This document shows, in pieces, positions 1 to 12,211 of a stretch of DNA of 64,000 nucleotides. The number at the start of each line of letters is the position of its first letter. Position 1 is the first letter of the stretch. Both the position numbers and the translations under genes were made by a program. This DNA comes from Tamarix chinensis (Eukaryota > Streptophyta > Magnoliopsida > Caryophyllales > Tamaricaceae): positions 10,411,786-10,475,785 of the forward strand of contig CM060174.1 of the NCBI GenBank assembly GCA_030549775.1. The letters are read 5' to 3'. Below the pieces are notes generated by a model. The model searched no databases, was not told where the DNA came from, and saw only the letters and a program-made list of their open reading frames with translations.

Positions 1-14
1 CGGGCCTAGACCAA

Positions 15-404
15 TCCACCGGCGAATAATAGTGGTTAGGGCATGATGTCCTATATGTGACTGGTCCACCGGTGAATAATAGTGGTTAGGCTTTGTACCT
101 ATGCATTTTCGGTCCACCAACTATAATAGTGGGGGATTCCGTACTCAAGAAAACCAAACATATTTGTGCTAAGACATGGGAAAGACACTAAGTACTTACA
201 GTGGAACACCATGAGCGTCGGGCCCAGACCGGTCCACCGGCGAATAATAGTGGTCAGGAGCTTTATGCCCTGTGAGTTTTCGGTCTACCGGCAATAATAG
301 TGGTCAGGAGCTTTATGCCTTGTATGTTTCTGGTCCACTGGCAATAATAGTGGTTAGGAGCTATATGCCCTGCATGTATTCGATCCACCAGATATAATAG
401 TGGG
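15..404 (+). repeat. ~50-bp tandem repeat in long LTR
   Basis: The motif TCCACCGGCGAATAATAGTG and its variants begin at 15, 65 and 113, then again at 233, 284, 334 and 384, a period of about 50 bases. Both runs end in a degenerate unit followed by a 'gtactca' stretch. This suggests that a whole three- or four-unit block was itself duplicated. Confidence 0.85.
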
Positions 405-2326
405 GTTCTCGTACTCACATGGATTTGATAAAAAGTATGGTATGAATCGACTTTTGATCAGAGATTAATTAAGTAATTAATTCGGATTATGAATGGGCTT
501 TTATGTATCTACCTGAATGATTGTATGATATTATGATTTCATGATGGTCTATATGCTCTTTTTTATTCTTCTGCATAGTTTATTGATGAGTTCATATTTT
601 GACATATTTTATACCCTTATAATCTTAGTTTTTAGTATTTTATTTAACTAATATAGGTGAATAATTATTATTTTATGCTTAAGTGGTAAAAATTGCATAA
701 ATATTATTATTTAAGCTAAAATGATAATAATTACGAAAATTTAGAATAAAATATTATTTATTAATATTTATTGAATTTTATTTTGTAGATTTTATTTTTA
801 AATAAAAGAAAAAAAAAAGATTTCAACCTTTGGACCAACGGCCAAAGGCCGAAGGCCCAAAGGCCTGGAACAAAAAGCAAGCCAAACAGAGTGCTACACG
901 CATGGAAAGAAAAGAAAATAAAGACGAGAAGGGCTGACGTGGGGGATTGGCCACACGAAACAAAAATAAAAGAAGAGTCAGCGCAGGGCTGACGTGGCAT
1001 TGGGAAAACACACAATAATAAAAAGGACCGCCAGACGAGAAAAAGAGAAGAGGGGCGAGAGAGCCTTCATAGGCTCGGGCGTGAGGAGCCGCAGAAAAGA
1101 ACAGCTAGAGGCGACAGTCAGGAAAGGGAGCAACGCAGAGGAGAGCGTAGGCTCTGACGCGAGGAACAGCGAAGGAAGGCAGGGCGCACAGATCGAAGCC
1201 TTGTATCAAAAGGCGTAATCCCCCACGCCCCCAGGGGCCCCCGCCAGCCGGCCCGACAGCCATCACGAGGGAGGTAAATCACGGTGACCCAGCGCCAAGC
1301 ACATAGCAGGTCCAGAGCCGGGGCGCCCACAAGGAGCCACCCTCACAAACGGAGGGTTGAAACTCCCACACTGCAGCTTGTCCAGATCGAAGCCTCGACG
1401 CATGGAAGGCAACGGACGTAACCAGTGCTCACGTTAGCCGAGAAAGAAAGAAAAAGAATTTTGCACAGAAATCAAGACGCCGAGAAGGAAGAAAATTAGA
1501 GGAAAATTAATACCAGTAGAATTTATTTCAGATAAAATTAATTTTTATCTGAATAAATTCTTGATCTTTTATTAAAAATTAATTCCGGTTATTTCTTTCT
1601 CTTATTTTAATTTATATTATATATATATATATTTTTGTGTAATTAATTCTATAATTATGGCTGGCTGAATATTTGTTGTTAGGGAATAAATTGAAACCCT
1701 GAATTAGGATTAGAATTATAATTTTATTTTCTTTGTTTCGTGAGATTGTTTCTTGACTTTATGTTAATTGATATCGTTTATATGTATAATTCTGTCAAGT
1801 ATAGTTTATTTGGTGCATGTCTTGTTCTGGTTTCCTCATAAGTGACAGTATGTAGGATTATTTGCCTACTAGGTGGCTATCTAAATATACTAGAATTTAT
1901 ATGTATAAATTGCAGCTAGGTTAGATAACAATTCACCTAATAGTTTTGTAATTTTAACCGAAGTAGTAAAACGTTTTGATACGTGTGGGTCAAGGAAAGG
2001 AAATACAGCTAGACATGCTTTTTGTACTAGTTTGGGTACTTAGATTGACAACCTTCCAATTATACTTAATGCATTAAATCTAGTTAAATATAGGAGCCGC
2101 TTGTTGCTGCTATACTGCTAGTATTTAATAGGGTTAATATTGGCGCTTTGTCATATTAATTAATTAAGGAAAGTAATATAAGGTGTATGGACCTGCTTTT
2201 GGTGTACAACTTGGTCGATCTCATTCTCACGATTAAATATTGACTTAGAAATAAATATTATATTTTGACCTAATCTAGTGGTGGATTTTTATTTCCCTAG
2301 CATCTTTATTATATCTGCGGGTTTTC

Positions 2327-2327
<1 letters not shown>

Positions 2328-2363
<36 letters not shown>
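2328..2363. repeat. (ATT)n microsatellite
   Basis: An uninterrupted run of ATT triplets of about 12 units inside the long-LTR fragment. Confidence 0.95.
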
Positions 2364-3121
2364 TTATTTATTCCTTTTATTATTATTTTTATAAACCCCC
2401 ATTAGTATTTTTCTTATTTATTTATTTAGTGTTATTTAGGGTTTTAGTTTTAGTTTTATTTTCAAGCTAGTTAAATAGAGGTGAGCCCTCTCAATCCCCG
2501 GCCTAGAACGATACCTTTATTTACCAGTGCTACAATTAATAACAAGAGGACTTAAATTACGTGCCAGCTACAACCACACCAATTTATGTGATTTGTGTGT
2601 CAACCTTAGTGCATGGTTACCTTACTCAGTACGTAGCGTACTGATCAGCCCTTTCATGGGTGTTGCTCATTCCCATGAGCAGAAGGCCCTTCTGACTTTG
2701 TGTAGGTGGGCGAGACATTAGGTGGGGCTGAGTGTTGAGCATGTTTTGGCTCCAAGTTCGAGAGTAGCATGGCTGGATTCTCTTCTTATGTTATTCTATA
2801 TATTTATGTTATTTCTTTTGTATTGGATTTTCCTTATTTGATTTTCTAATTATGTTTTGAGTTCCTGGATTTATCTTTTTCCATTTGTAAACTTATTTCC
2901 TTTTTAGGAACTTTGATTACACACTCTGATTCCTATCTTATGATTGATTGTACTCCATTGGATTGTAAATCTTTAAGCGTACTCTGATTTCTATTTTACA
3001 ACCGTTTAGCGCTTATTTGAAGTTTATATTGTTTGATTTATAATTGATTATTCTTTTCTTTTAGCCTTAGCACTTGGTACTGGAACGATCCTAGTGAACC
3101 GGTCTGGTACTAAGTGTGGCG

Positions 3122-3197
3122 GTAACATCCCCAGAATTCGCGGGTTTTAATTTAAGTGTTTCCGTTTAAAAAAAATTAGTGAATTTTGGGGTATTAT
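3122..3197 (+). repeat. LTR-terminal inverted repeat (hairpin)
   Basis: GTAACATCCCCAGAATTC (3122-3139) is the near-perfect reverse complement of the arm at 3181-3197 (GAATTTTGGGGTATTAT). The loop is about 41 bases. It follows a 'gtgtggcg' block, as does the comparable hairpin at 40101-40182. Confidence 0.75.
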
Positions 3198-3922
3198 AGT
3201 ATGAGTATGTAATGAAATTCAAACTTGTACTAAGTAACACAACTATTCTAAAATGATGGTATGTTGCGCATAAGACCCATATGCAATTAAAATAGTAGAA
3301 CATGCGATAAAAAAAAAATAAGAACATGCATCATATGGTATAAAAATTATAAGGAAACAACTAAGCATTATGTATAAGATAATGAGACATGAAGTCCATG
3401 ATTGAACGAAAGCCACTGATTATTATATTCTATTATCACACTCAAAACTAATTGATTATATTAACTTGAGAATGGAGGAATAAAGAAATCATAACAATTA
3501 ATATATTTCATGAACGATACTAACTCTAGTTAGCCCATCTAAAAACATAACAAGACCTTCAATAATAAGAAACATAATCACTTTAGTATGCATACCCCTT
3601 ATAGGGCCAAATTATACCAAAACACATATAAAGTAGAAGAGGGCCTCTTCAAACCTCATATGGAACTCAAGGTCATAGCATAGAAAATACCAGATTGGTA
3701 CCAAGAAAATATCAAACCTAACTTAGATAGCTAGTTTGAGTGATACAAATAGAAACTCAAGATCTTTTAATATAAGCAATAAATGTTTTAGTTAAGGATT
3801 TAACCAAATATGAATTAGGTTCACATAATAACACTTAATCACATCCATCAACCCCATCCAATTTCATTATTACATTCCAATATTATCCACACACTTGATC
3901 TACAAGGGATCAAGTCCCAAAC

Positions 3923-4141
3923 CATGTGGCATTAAAGCCAAATATTCCAAGCAGCATTAAAGTTTAGCAAATCCAAGAAACATTAAATCTGATCAATACC
4001 AAGCGATATTAATGCCCAACAATTCTAAGTGACATTAAAGCCTAAAAATTTTAATTAGCTTTAAAGTTGATAATTTCAAATGGTATTAGAGCCCAACAAA
4101 TTCATGGCATAAAAAGCCAAAATAAGGCATCATACCATTTT
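3923..4141 (-). repeat. 26-bp minisatellite, about 8 units
   Basis: Units such as GGCATTAAAGCCAAATATTC recur every 26 bases with many substitutions. Read on the minus strand, the core is GGCTTTAATGCC. The same unit length and core are present at 38472-38637. Confidence 0.8.
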
Positions 4142-4206
4142 AATCCATACTTAGACAAGTGTACACTTTTCCAAAACTAACTATAATTAAAACACATACG
4201 TACATG

Positions 4207-4313
4207 CTTTAGAATCACCAAATATTTTAGAAATTTACTGAGCATGTTAACTATATAATCATTACATTCTTTAGAATCACCAAATATTTTAGAAATTTAC
4301 TGAGCATGTTAAC
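4207..4313. repeat. Perfect 45-bp direct repeat, period 62
   Basis: The 45 bases from 4207 (CTTTAGAATCACCAAATATT and on) recur without a mismatch from 4269. A degraded third start is seen near 4580. Confidence 0.9.
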
Positions 4314-4860
4314 ACTATAATTATGCTTGAGAAGAAACCAATCAACTCTAAAGTGTGCAATATGTGTAACATTTCCTCCAAAATGGTTCAAATGAACTAA
4401 GATGCAAATTCTCACTCAAAATAATTCTCAATCCTTCACATATTCAAAATCAAAATAATCAAAAGGCATGCTAACATATATTCATGTTAAAAATTATAAG
4501 CTTATAGATACATAAAATTACCATACAAGACATGGTATATACTTGACATACATGAATCACATAAAACATACTTATAAGCTTTAGAATCACATATGCTTCA
4601 TATTCAAGAAGACATATACCTTCTTTCCTTCTATCCATGCACACCTTTTCTAGACCCGTACCGCCCTTGGTATTCTCCTTATGCGCTATTGTGCCATCTA
4701 CCCCACCACCAATGTGAACCACTTCTTGCACGATATTTCCCACTTGTTCGATTGTCTCCATTTTCGTTTGTCTCTTTTTCCTTAGTTTTATTTAGCTATT
4801 TACCCCTAAGTATAATATTATTATATCTTTGTATTTTAGATATTTTTCAGTAGTATTAGA

Positions 4861-6966
4861 GGAGGAGTCTTATATCATACATGTTTAATGACTAGAGATG
4901 CTTTTGGTAATGATACATGTTATAATCGAGCTTTTTATGTGAAATGTGTATATTTATATATGATATCATGTTTGATATTTTTATGTGGATAATGGATTGT
5001 TGATCATATTGGTGTAGTATATGTTTTGTGGTATTGAGGAAAGATGAGTAATATATGAAAACGTGTGTTATGAGTATCATTTGGTTAAGCCTATCTTATA
5101 AGAAAAGAAGGTTGGCATGAATTGTTTATCTAATTTGGGCTATGTGTCTGATTCATATGAATATTTACACTTGTGGTTAATTGTTTTCATGAGGATACAT
5201 ATAGGAAGTTTAAAATCACTTATATTGGGACTTGTAAGGTTTTTGTAAAAATATGGGTATTTTGGCTTTCTTAGGGGCAATTTGGTCAATATAGGTTACA
5301 TATGAAATCTTGGTTATTTTAATATGTTAATTAGTTCAAAATATTTTAAGCATATTGTGTGTAATTTTTTAAGTGATTATGAATGACCTAAGTCCAATAA
5401 AATGAGAAAATTTCTTAAATTAAGAATAGTAATATTTGAGGCGGGGTCATTATTACATGTGTAAAATATTGGATTTTAACCTTAATTTATGGATAAGTTG
5501 TTAGTATTGAAATTTTAGGAATTCATATTAAATTTTGTATCTATATGAGTACTAGGGTAAAAGTTATGATTAAATTGTGAAATAAGGATTTTGTGGGGAT
5601 TTATGAATAGTAACTCTAAAGGTAGGCTACTATTGCATGTGTAAAATGTTAATGTTAGAACATGATTTTTGGACATGTTTTCAATAATATATTTTAATAA
5701 AAGGTTTTAAATTTGGTGATAAAATAAGTACTGAGGAAGTGGTTATGCTTAACTCATAATATTAGGGTTTCTTAGGGGGTATATGGCCTTTTTTCTTAAG
5801 AAAATATATTGATATTCACGTGGTTTTGTTTCATGTGTTTCCAATAATTATGTTAAGATGAATTATGTTAATTTAATACCTTCTTGTATATCTACATGAT
5901 GACCTCGAGATATGCTACAATAAATAAGGCACTATGCACTTAAATTGAAAGATCACATGAGCTAGGGCTCAGGTGTTGCGTGTTCGTTTCACCAAACGAT
6001 AATAGGGGATCATGTCTGTTTTTTTAAGAGGTGCTTTAGATTGTTTCACCATTTTAAGAATAGTGAGGTTCTTGACTCAACATGAACCATAATATGATCT
6101 TGACATAAGTAATAATAAATAATATATTAATCACTTACAGTGAAAGATTATGTGAGTGAAGACCGAGGTGTTGTGTCAATTCCATCAGAAGATAACAGTG
6201 TCTTAGAAGCGTGTTGCCCTAATTTATTTCAGGTATATTTCACTATATGATAATAGTGACTCAACAACATTTTCTCTTAAGAGGTGATTCTGTCTGTTCC
6301 ACCAAATTAAGAAGAGTGGAATCCTTAAACTCAACATAAATAAGAATATGGGTTATGATTGTATCTTATAATGGACTTCTAGAATTAGTATTATTTGACA
6401 CCATATTATTGTTCCCACTTTTCCTTCTCTATGACCTTAGTATATCTGTGTAGTCTGGTTATGATTATATTGTCACGTTACTCAATACTTTGAGTAATGA
6501 TCATTCTTTTCATGGGTGCTACTTATTTCCACTAGTATAGGGCCTACTTGAGTTTGTGCAAGTCATTAAAGACCCCGTAGATGAAGTTGCTCCATATGAT
6601 GCTTTACTCGGGGAAGAGTGACTATGATGTCTTAGGGTTTGCCATGTAGATTCATGTTATCCAGAGATTATCTTGACTTATATATCTTTTGGGACTCTTC
6701 ATCCAGTATATCCCTTTTATGTATTATAAATATTGTATTCAGAGTTAATCTCCAAACTCTTAGCTATGCTCATGCATTTCTCATATTCTATATTTTATCA
6801 TGTTTCTAGTGTTTAACTATTTTGCCTTATACTCGATATAAGGATGGCATGGTAAGCCAGACTTATGTTGAGTATGGTCGCGTAACACCCTCATTTTTAG
6901 GACTTGAAAATTTCCTTTAGAAGGGTTAATCATGAAAGCTAACACAATAAAAATGAAGGGTGTTAT
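4861..6966 (+). mobile_element. Long-LTR fragment (family X), plus strand
   Basis: Non-coding. Landmarks in the same order as the other family members: 'ttaatcacttacagtgaaag' near 6131 (compare 38722), imperfect repeats of 'ttcaccaaacgataatag' type at 5990-6320, a block near 6470-6570 that aligns with 2600-2720, and the terminal hairpin at 6882-6966. The left boundary is approximate. Confidence 0.5.
6882..6966 (+). repeat. LTR-terminal inverted repeat (hairpin)
   Basis: GTAACACCCTCATTTTT (6882-6898) pairs with AAAAATGAAGGGTGTTAT (6949-6966) with about one mismatch over 17 positions and a 50-base loop. It occupies the same place as the hairpins at 3122 and 40101. Confidence 0.8.
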
Positions 6967-7149
6967 TGCTGCACTTGGTACAAGTTTGATTTCCTCTACC
7001 ATTCTTATACCAAGTGCTAAGGCTAAAATAATTACTCCTCTTAAATTAATGACATGATTACAAGAAATAGAATAGAGAAGACAACAGATAAGAAAAAGAA
7101 ATTGGATAGCCCTAGGCTCTCAATCTAAACTACTAGCTTTTAACTAAAC

Positions 7150-8450
7150 TTGTAAGTTGACATGAAAAGACTACTGCCCATTGAGTAGGCAGGAGCCCAT
7201 GATAGGAACCCTAGTCATACAATTGAAACTCCTGTGTCTCAGTCTCATCAATCCAAGACCTGCAACATCTGAGTTACACACTCTTAATGTTGCCCCAATT
7301 GCACCCTCAACAGTTGTGCCAATAAACTCATATAATGTCTTAACCCACTTGCCAACAATCCCCACCATAACTCCGTTAGCAACCTTTAATGTGTCATTTC
7401 TAATGACATACTTATAACCTTTGCTATCCAAGGAATATAGTGAAATCAAGCTCTTGGTCATCTCAGGAACATGACGAACACTAGACATTATCCTTACCAC
7501 ACTATCATGCATTATCCCCCTCATAGTCCCAATCCCAATAACTCTTCATAAAGCATCGTTTTCTAAGATAACAACTATGCCTCAAACAGTATCATATGTG
7601 AACCATTTTCTGTTGGGACATACATAGTAGGACCATCCAGAATCTAAAACCCACCTATCATCCAATCTAGTCCGTCCATCAATAGCTAGTAAATCTACAT
7701 CACCATCACCATTGCCCTTAGGCATGGTAACATCACCCTCATCTGATACAACGTTAGACATATCTATATATCTCTTATTAGGGAAGTATTTTCTAATATG
7801 GTCTTTTATGCGAAAACCATGGTAGACCACAAGCTTGACATTGTCCATCCTAGATTTGGACTTCTTCTTGTCACCACATGCCTTTGCTACAAGCCTCTCA
7901 CCACGTGAGTCATCTGGACATCCTCTAATCAATTGATTCTCAATTAATTCATGTTGTAGCAAAGTATTCTTGACATCTTCAAGAACTAATTCATCATTAC
8001 CATACAATATTATCTCACAAAAATGTTTATAGGCAACAAGCAAAGAGCACAACAACATAATAGTTAGATTCTTATCATCTAATTTAATATCTATATTAAG
8101 CAAATCCATAACTATAGAGTTAAATTTATCAAGATGAGATTTCAAGGATTGACCCTCACTTAATTTTAAATCATGAAGCCGACTCTTTTACAATAGACGA
8201 TTCGCTATAGATCTCGTCATATATAAGGATTAGAAGTTCAACCATAAGATGACAATTGTTATCTCTTTTGTCACTTTTTGCCAAATCTCGTTTGACAAAT
8301 ACAATTGTATGGTGGATAGGGCTTTCAAATCAATATCCCTGAACTCCTCATGAGACATTGTTTCTGGATTCACTGCTTTACCGGATAATGCCTTCTCCAA
8401 TCTATTATGAATAAGGATTGCCTTCATCTTTAATTTCTATAACCCAAAAT
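7150..8450 (-). pseudogene. Ty1/Copia gag-protease remnant
   Basis: Three minus-strand open pieces read in order. 8427-8230 is the N-terminal gag part (EKALSGKAV; EIWQKVTKE). 8145-7582 continues gag and reaches the protease active-site region as WVLDSGWSYYVCPNRKWF, where Copia proteases have D-S-G. 7524-7171 is the gag-pre-integrase region (VPEMTKSLISLYSLDSKGY; a degraded HHCC-type end near LRHRSFN). Frames are separated by shifts and stops. Integrase, RT and RNase H do not follow, so the element is truncated near 7150. The zinc knuckle is not clearly preserved. In an active element this polyprotein would form the particle and cleave itself; here it is dead. Confidence 0.85.
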
Positions 8451-8523
8451 TAATAGAACAAACAAATATCTCAATTTCAAATATTGTATATGCCATCCTC
8501 ATACAAATCGATCACACACCCAA

Positions 8524-8536
8524 GCTTTAATACCAA
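8524..8536 (-). other. Primer-binding site of the Copia remnant
   Basis: The minus strand reads TTGGTATTAAAGC, a near match to the TGGTATCAGAGC site complementary to initiator tRNA-Met that plant Copia elements use. It sits four bases inside the LTR edge at 8539 and upstream of the gag piece at 8427. Confidence 0.7.
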
Positions 8537-8538
8537 TT

Positions 8539-9715
8539 TGTAGAGAAGGATAATTTACCAAACATGAATTCCCAGGACCTAATATAAAAAAAAATTGAAA
8601 AATTATAAGATCTAATTGAGATAAGAATCATAGCACAATAAAATTAGAGAAATAATGATGATTTTTAGTGCATAAAAAATCAATGATTACACGGCTAAAT
8701 TTTGATATCTTATTATTATACTTATTGAATAATATTTTATCTAATAATTTTATTGTCTTATTATTATACTTGTTGAATAATATTCTATGTAAGGCTAAAA
8801 AAAGTATTTATTACCTAACCTTATTATTATACTTATTTAATATTTTTTTTCTAAGGCCAAGAAAAATTTATTACCTAAAATTTTTATTATCTTATTATTA
8901 TACTTATTTAATAATACTTACAAAATTAGTCCAACAATAATTAGTTATATAATAATTTTATTATTATATTATTATTATTATAATACTTATCTAACACTTT
9001 TATTATCTATTAATTCAATTACTTAATAATTTTTCTTTTGGTAATATTATATAATTATATTATATTAACATGCTTTAAACTATAAATATATAACTAAAGC
9101 TAACAATATTTTATTTCTACTCTATCATTTTAATTTCCAAAATCTATATATACTAATATACTATACTAACATACTCATAAGTTAAATATAATTCTAATCT
9201 AATATTTATTTGCATGCATATAATATATATCTACTAATTTTTTTTACATAATATGAAAAGCTTAACATAATAAAATGCTTGCAATAAATAAATATTTCCA
9301 CCAATCACAATATCACACACACACGGATCACAATTTTCACCAATCATATTTTCACGAAAATCACATTTCCATGTATATCACAATATAATATCAAAAAATA
9401 CATTTCCATAAAGATCACATTTATTCACCAACCACAACATTATATATATATAGACACACATACACACACACTTTATAATAACAAAGAAAGTATAAAAATA
9501 TACATGCAACATAGCTAGCTAAAGGTGGCAGCAACACCATTACTAGGGTGATGACGATTACAACACAGGTCAAGCAGTAGTGTGGCACCACAACTACCTT
9601 CAACAAACAAAAAAAATTAAGCGAACAAAATAATTAGATTAATAAACTGATAATTAAAAAAAAAAGAGAGTAGAAAACAAAATCAGTTGCAATTTTCCTT
9701 TCCCTGCATGAACAA
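8539..9715 (-). mobile_element. Probable 5' LTR of the minus-strand Copia remnant
   Basis: AT-rich DNA next to the primer-binding site. On the minus strand it ends CTCTACA, as expected of an LTR 3' end. The distal end is not defined; it is placed just before the plus-strand RT fragment. Imperfect repeats of 'ttattattatacttattgaa' type lie at 8705-8915. No gene is visible. Confidence 0.5.
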
Positions 9716-9721
9716 TATTTT

Positions 9722-11268
9722 TACCATCAAGCTAAGCAAGACCCCTATTGGGTGCAAGCCATGAATGAAAAGCTTAAATCCCTTGAAGCTAATGATACTT
9801 GGGCGCTCACCACTCTACCACCTGATAAACACACTATAGGCTCAAAATGGGTTTATAAGATTAAATTCAAACCTAACGGCTCCATTAAGAGATACAAGGC
9901 CCACATGGTAGTAGCTAAAGGGTACAATCGGATTCAAGAGAAGTATTTCAAACACTCCTTTTCCCCCTGTTGCTAAATTTGCTACTTTTCGTGTGCTTGT
10001 AACTCTTGCCACCCCCAAAGGTTACCCCATTCACCAATTACATCAATAATGCTTTCCTCCATGGGTATATTGATGAGGAGATTTACATGGATCCTCCTGA
10101 TGGTTATTCCAATGTTGCACAGGGACAAGCATGCAAGCTTAAGATCTGACATTATGGTCTCAAACAAGCTTGGAGATATTGAAATATTGCACTTAGTCAC
10201 TTCCTTAGTGGACTTGGGTTCGTCCAATCCAAGAGGGATTATTCAATGTTTGTTCATGCAACTTCTACTTTCCTTACTATTGCTCTTGTCTATGAAGATG
10301 ACCTCCTTTTCACCGGAACTGATCTTTCTCTTATTTCCTCAATCAAAGTTGCCTCGGACATAGCCTTCACTATCAAAGACCTGGACCCTTTGCGCTATTT
10401 TTTGGGCCTTGAAGTTGTTCGCTCCACCTCCGGCACTATCCTTAATAAGAAAAAATATATAGTTGATGTGCTTTTTAATAAGGGTATGACTTCTTGCAAA
10501 ACTGACTCTTTCCCATTACCTAATGACTTACAGCTTTTCATTGATTCTGGGGAACTACTGTCTGATCCTGAGCCTTATAGGAGACTTATTGGGTGCCTTG
10601 AATATGACACTCAACTGGATCTATCTTTTGCCACTCAACACTTCAGCCAATTTGTAAGTCCACCACGAGTGCCCCATATGTTCATGCAAGCTGACATGCA
10701 TGTAGTATGGCGTGCATCATTGCGGGATTGTTAACCTTGGCATATTTTTATCCTGCTACTAATTCCCTCAACCTCATTGCCTATTGTGATGCCGATTTGG
10801 GTTGGGGGGGCTGTGTTTTTTCTTGTCGTTCACTCATAGGGTATTGTGTATTCTTGGGTGACTCCTTGGTTTTATGGAGTACGAAGAAACAAAAGACCGT
10901 CTCCAAATATTCAACTTAGAGTGAATACCGTAGTATGTCTTTGACGACCAGTTAGCTTGTTTGGCTAACTGGATTACTTGTAGACCGTAATGTTCCTATT
11001 CCTCGGCCTATCTCTTTGCACTGTGACAGCAAGGTAGTTTCCCATATTTCTGCCAATCTGGTGTTCCACAAAGCACGCGAAACATCTCAACATCGACTGC
11101 TACTACATTTGGGACATGATACAAGCTGACGCTTTTCACTCACTCCACATGAAATCTAGTCTCCAGTTAGCTGAGTTGTGGACCAGACCTCTTGGATCAC
11201 ATCAGCACATGTTTCTAACAGGCAAGCTCAAACTCCTTGACCAAGCCTACCTGTCTAGCTTGAGGGGA
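9722..11268 (+). pseudogene. Ty1/Copia reverse transcriptase-RNase H remnant
   Basis: Starts mid-polyprotein at YHQAKQDPYWVQAMNEKLKS and continues with TIGSKWVYKIKFKPNGSIKR and VAKGY, the classic opening of Copia RT. After several frameshifts and stops (10000-10240) it resumes at 10246 with VYEDDLLFTG, equivalent to the YVDD catalytic box but with Glu for Val, then DLDPLRYFLGLEV. RNase H remnants are IAYCDADLGWGGC, SRSLIGYCVFLG-like and STKKQKTVSKYST at 10750-10915, then LHCDSKVVSHISANLVFHKA near 11019. The 5' half (gag, protease, integrase) is absent. Clearly non-functional. Confidence 0.92.
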
Positions 11269-11518
11269 TGTGGAAATATATATATATAGTGGACTGGCCG
11301 GTCCCACACTGTTTTGTTTCAAATACCGTTTACTTTATGGTCCTATATCCTTAGGTAGCTAGTAGACTTGCCTAACCCACTCCAAGTATAGAAATTTTTT
11401 CTTTGTAACAGATTACGATTCAATATTTAAAGAACATTTCTTCTGTCTCTATTGTCTCTCTCTCTCTTCTGGTTCACTGCTGCGCCATAGCTTAGCTTGG
11501 TGTTTCTGCTAATTACCA
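11269..11518 (+). mobile_element. 3' LTR of the Copia RT remnant
   Basis: A purine tract (TTGAGGGGA) is directly followed by TGTGGAAATATATATATA at 11269, the usual arrangement of polypurine tract then LTR start. The right edge is set near 11518, because from about 11522 the sequence matches the 3' flanks of the other DUF4220 copies (34625 and 49135). The LTR is about 250 bp. Confidence 0.6.
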
Positions 11519-11787
11519 TTTATGATAATGGCAATGAAAGTAACATGACACAAAATGTTATATTCAATGAAGTTTTTAATGATACCTAATTGTTTTATAT
11601 CATTTATTTAAAAAAAATTGTTGTGGATTCTTACATACGTGTTTTGATGTGTTACGAAATTGTATTCTTACATCAACATCGATTTCCTAATATTTTAGCT
11701 CCTCTCTTCAAAAATACTACATGAATTGCACGAGAGTCGGACTAGTAAATGTAAGAAGGATCGGGCCGCTATGAGAGCATGCGACGG

Positions 11788-12211
11788 CTCTTTTATCTCT
11801 ATGGCCCGTCCAGCTTCGATCTCAGTCACATAGATAATCATTTGAAGCCAGCATCGTACCTCTGTTCTCTCTCTCCTACTTTCTCTCTCTCTCTCTCTCC
11901 CTCTCCCCCTGTCCCTATTTCAGTTTTAAAATTGAAAGACTTGAGGCTACTACCAGTAGATTCACCCATGAGTGGTAAATTGGTGCCTCTACACACACAC
12001 ACACACAAAAAAGAAGAAGAAGCAAATCCGATCCAATCACGGTCAAACCGGTTGGCCGTGATAACGGGGCTCCTTACGGGCAGATTGCTGGGTTGATATC
12101 TCAAGTTGTAAATGAAACTGATCAAGAAATGTGAGGCTTTGAACTTGCTCTTTTATCTCTATTGCCCGTCTAGCTTCTATCTCAGCCTCATTGAGATAGA
12201 CGATGAATTGC
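11788..12211 (-). repeat. Local duplication of the DUF4220 C-terminal coding end
   Basis: The ~60 bases at 11788-11848 (CTCTTTTATCTCTATGGCCC and on) repeat 12149-12211 inside the gene with a few substitutions. Between them lie a (CT)n tract (11872-11900), a (CA)n tract (11993-12006) and the present stop codon. The displaced outer copy encodes the same E-I-E-A-x-R-A-I-E-I-K-E peptide on the minus strand and probably marks an older end of the gene. Confidence 0.7.

Larger units (their letters stand above)
1..3198 (+). mobile_element. Long-LTR retrotransposon fragment (family X), plus strand
   Basis: Non-coding AT-rich DNA with a GC-richer block at about 830-1440. It shares ordered landmarks with the LTRs at 4861-6966 and 35238-40183. 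These are a 'cacttacagtgg' motif near 195, a block near 2600-2720 with a direct counterpart at 6470-6570, a 'tagccttagcacttgg' block near 3062, and a terminal hairpin at 3122-3197. No gag or pol coding was seen. The left end lies outside the window and the right end is taken after the hairpin at 3198. The family assignment is inferred from these shared blocks; a composite of several insertions is possible. Confidence 0.55.
3199..4860 (-). mobile_element. Long-LTR fragment (family X), minus strand
   Basis: AT-rich and non-coding. The reverse complement of the 26-bp repeat at 3923-4141 is the GGCTTTAATGCC repeat found on the plus strand at 38472-38637 of the well-delimited solo LTR. This places the fragment in the same LTR family in opposite orientation. 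Ends are approximate. The short open frames around 4471-4853 show no recognisable protein. Confidence 0.45.
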
